Positions 63,703 through 64,000 of a DNA stretch of 64,000 nt are shown one piece after another. The position numbers and the translations under genes are program-made. This DNA is from Mycolicibacterium moriokaense. GTDB lineage: Bacteria > Actinomycetota > Actinomycetes > Mycobacteriales > Mycobacteriaceae. Numbering within the stretch: position 1 is the first letter of the stretch; each line of letters begins with the position of its first letter. Below the pieces are notes generated by a model. That model was not told the DNA's origin. It did not search any database and saw only the letters and a list, made by a program, of their open reading frames with translations. The stretch lies in contig NZ_QJJU01000002.1 in the NCBI RefSeq assembly GCF_003201655.1, forward strand, positions 62,001-126,000. The letters are read 5' to 3'.

Positions 63703-64000
63703 ATGAGATTCGTCGACGAATTCCGGGACCCCGCTGCAGCGCGCGCCCTCGTCAAATCGATCACCGAGCTCGCCGCCGGTGGCGAGTTCAAGTTCATGGA
63801 GGTGTGCGGTGGTCACACGCACACCATCTACCGACACGGCATCGAACATCTGCTGCCGCACGAGGTCGAGCTCGTACACGGGCCAGGCTGTCCGGTCTGC
63901 GTCATCCCGATGGGCCGGGTGGACGACGCAATGTGGCTTGCCGAGCAGCCCGGCGTCATATTCACGACGTTCGGCGACATGATGCGGGTGCCGGGGTCGA
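63703..64000 (+). CDS. hypD: HypD, 3' end beyond the window
   Basis: These first 99 codons encode [20 protein letters not shown], then [18 protein letters not shown] with the conserved Cys of the CGGH motif, [20 protein letters not shown] (CPVC), and [13 protein letters not shown]. HypD is the iron-sulfur scaffold on which the Fe(CN)2CO unit is built. The gene is cut by the window edge. Confidence 0.95.
   Translation, partial: MRFVDEFRDPAAARALVKSITELAAGGEFKFMEVCGGHTHTIYRHGIEHLLPHEVELVHGPGCPVCVIPMGRVDDAMWLAEQPGVIFTTFGDMMRVPGS

Noticed and set aside
1..64000. CRISPR arrays, tRNA/rRNA genes, prophage or insertion sequences
   Set aside because: No regularly spaced direct repeats, cloverleaf-like segments, or transposase/integrase genes were found when reading both strands.

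Overview
The window is high-GC actinobacterial chromosome, almost certainly from a non-tuberculous, probably fast-growing Mycobacterium (Mycolicibacterium). The gene order from about 1 to 44 kb follows the M. tuberculosis block Rv2690c-Rv2733c nearly gene for gene (ceoB-ceoC, dut, cei, suhB, ppgK, sigA, sigB, ideR, sthA, nrdR, chiZ, lexA, fadE20, hflX, dapF, miaA, miaB), then recX-recA. I place orthologues by remembered protein sequence and synteny; no search was run. No rRNA, tRNA, CRISPR array, insertion sequence or prophage was seen.

Layout. 0-10 kb: a cut APC permease, the two TrkA/Ktr-type potassium gating proteins, an inserted DHA2-type MFS exporter, small conserved envelope and DUF proteins, dUTPase, Cei, SuhB. 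10-20 kb: polyphosphate glucokinase, the housekeeping sigma factor SigA, small conserved genes, then SigB and IdeR. 20-30 kb: transhydrogenase SthA, a secreted serine protease, PAC2, an alpha/beta hydrolase, PhzF, NrdR, and the divergent SOS pair chiZ/lexA, then an LGFP-repeat/sunset membrane protein and FadE20. 30-44 kb: a BisC-type molybdoenzyme with an overlapping small gene, HflX, DapF-MiaA tRNA/cell-wall genes, a decayed membrane-protein gene, DUF349, MiaB, and the glutamate ABC transporter gluABCD. 44.6-47.5 kb: a small accessory patch (methyltransferase, membrane protein, TetR regulator with paired operators) between gluD and recX. 47.5-49.1 kb: recX-recA (no intein) with SOS and RecA-NDp promoter signals.

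49.3 kb to the window end: a long same-strand operon for a group 1h [NiFe]-hydrogenase, the high-affinity type that lets aerobic mycobacteria scavenge atmospheric H2: hypA-hypB, small and large subunits, a NifU-Rieske-like protein, several unnamed accessory proteins (DUF5947-, DUF6084- and DUF6390-like, a 445-residue orphan, and a 39-residue membrane miniprotein), the large-subunit endopeptidase, hypC, hypF, two sugar-isomerase (SIS) proteins of which one carries a HypC-like domain, hypE, a second hypC and the start of hypD. Most junctions are 1-4 base stop/start overlaps, so the accessory proteins are probably translated together with the core Hyp machinery. This is the most interesting part of the window, because it holds several conserved-looking proteins without a known role in hydrogenase assembly or electron transfer.

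Many starts in the window have no Shine-Dalgarno but carry a TANNNT -10 element 6-8 bases before ATG/GTG, the usual look of mycobacterial leaderless transcripts; these helped choose starts.
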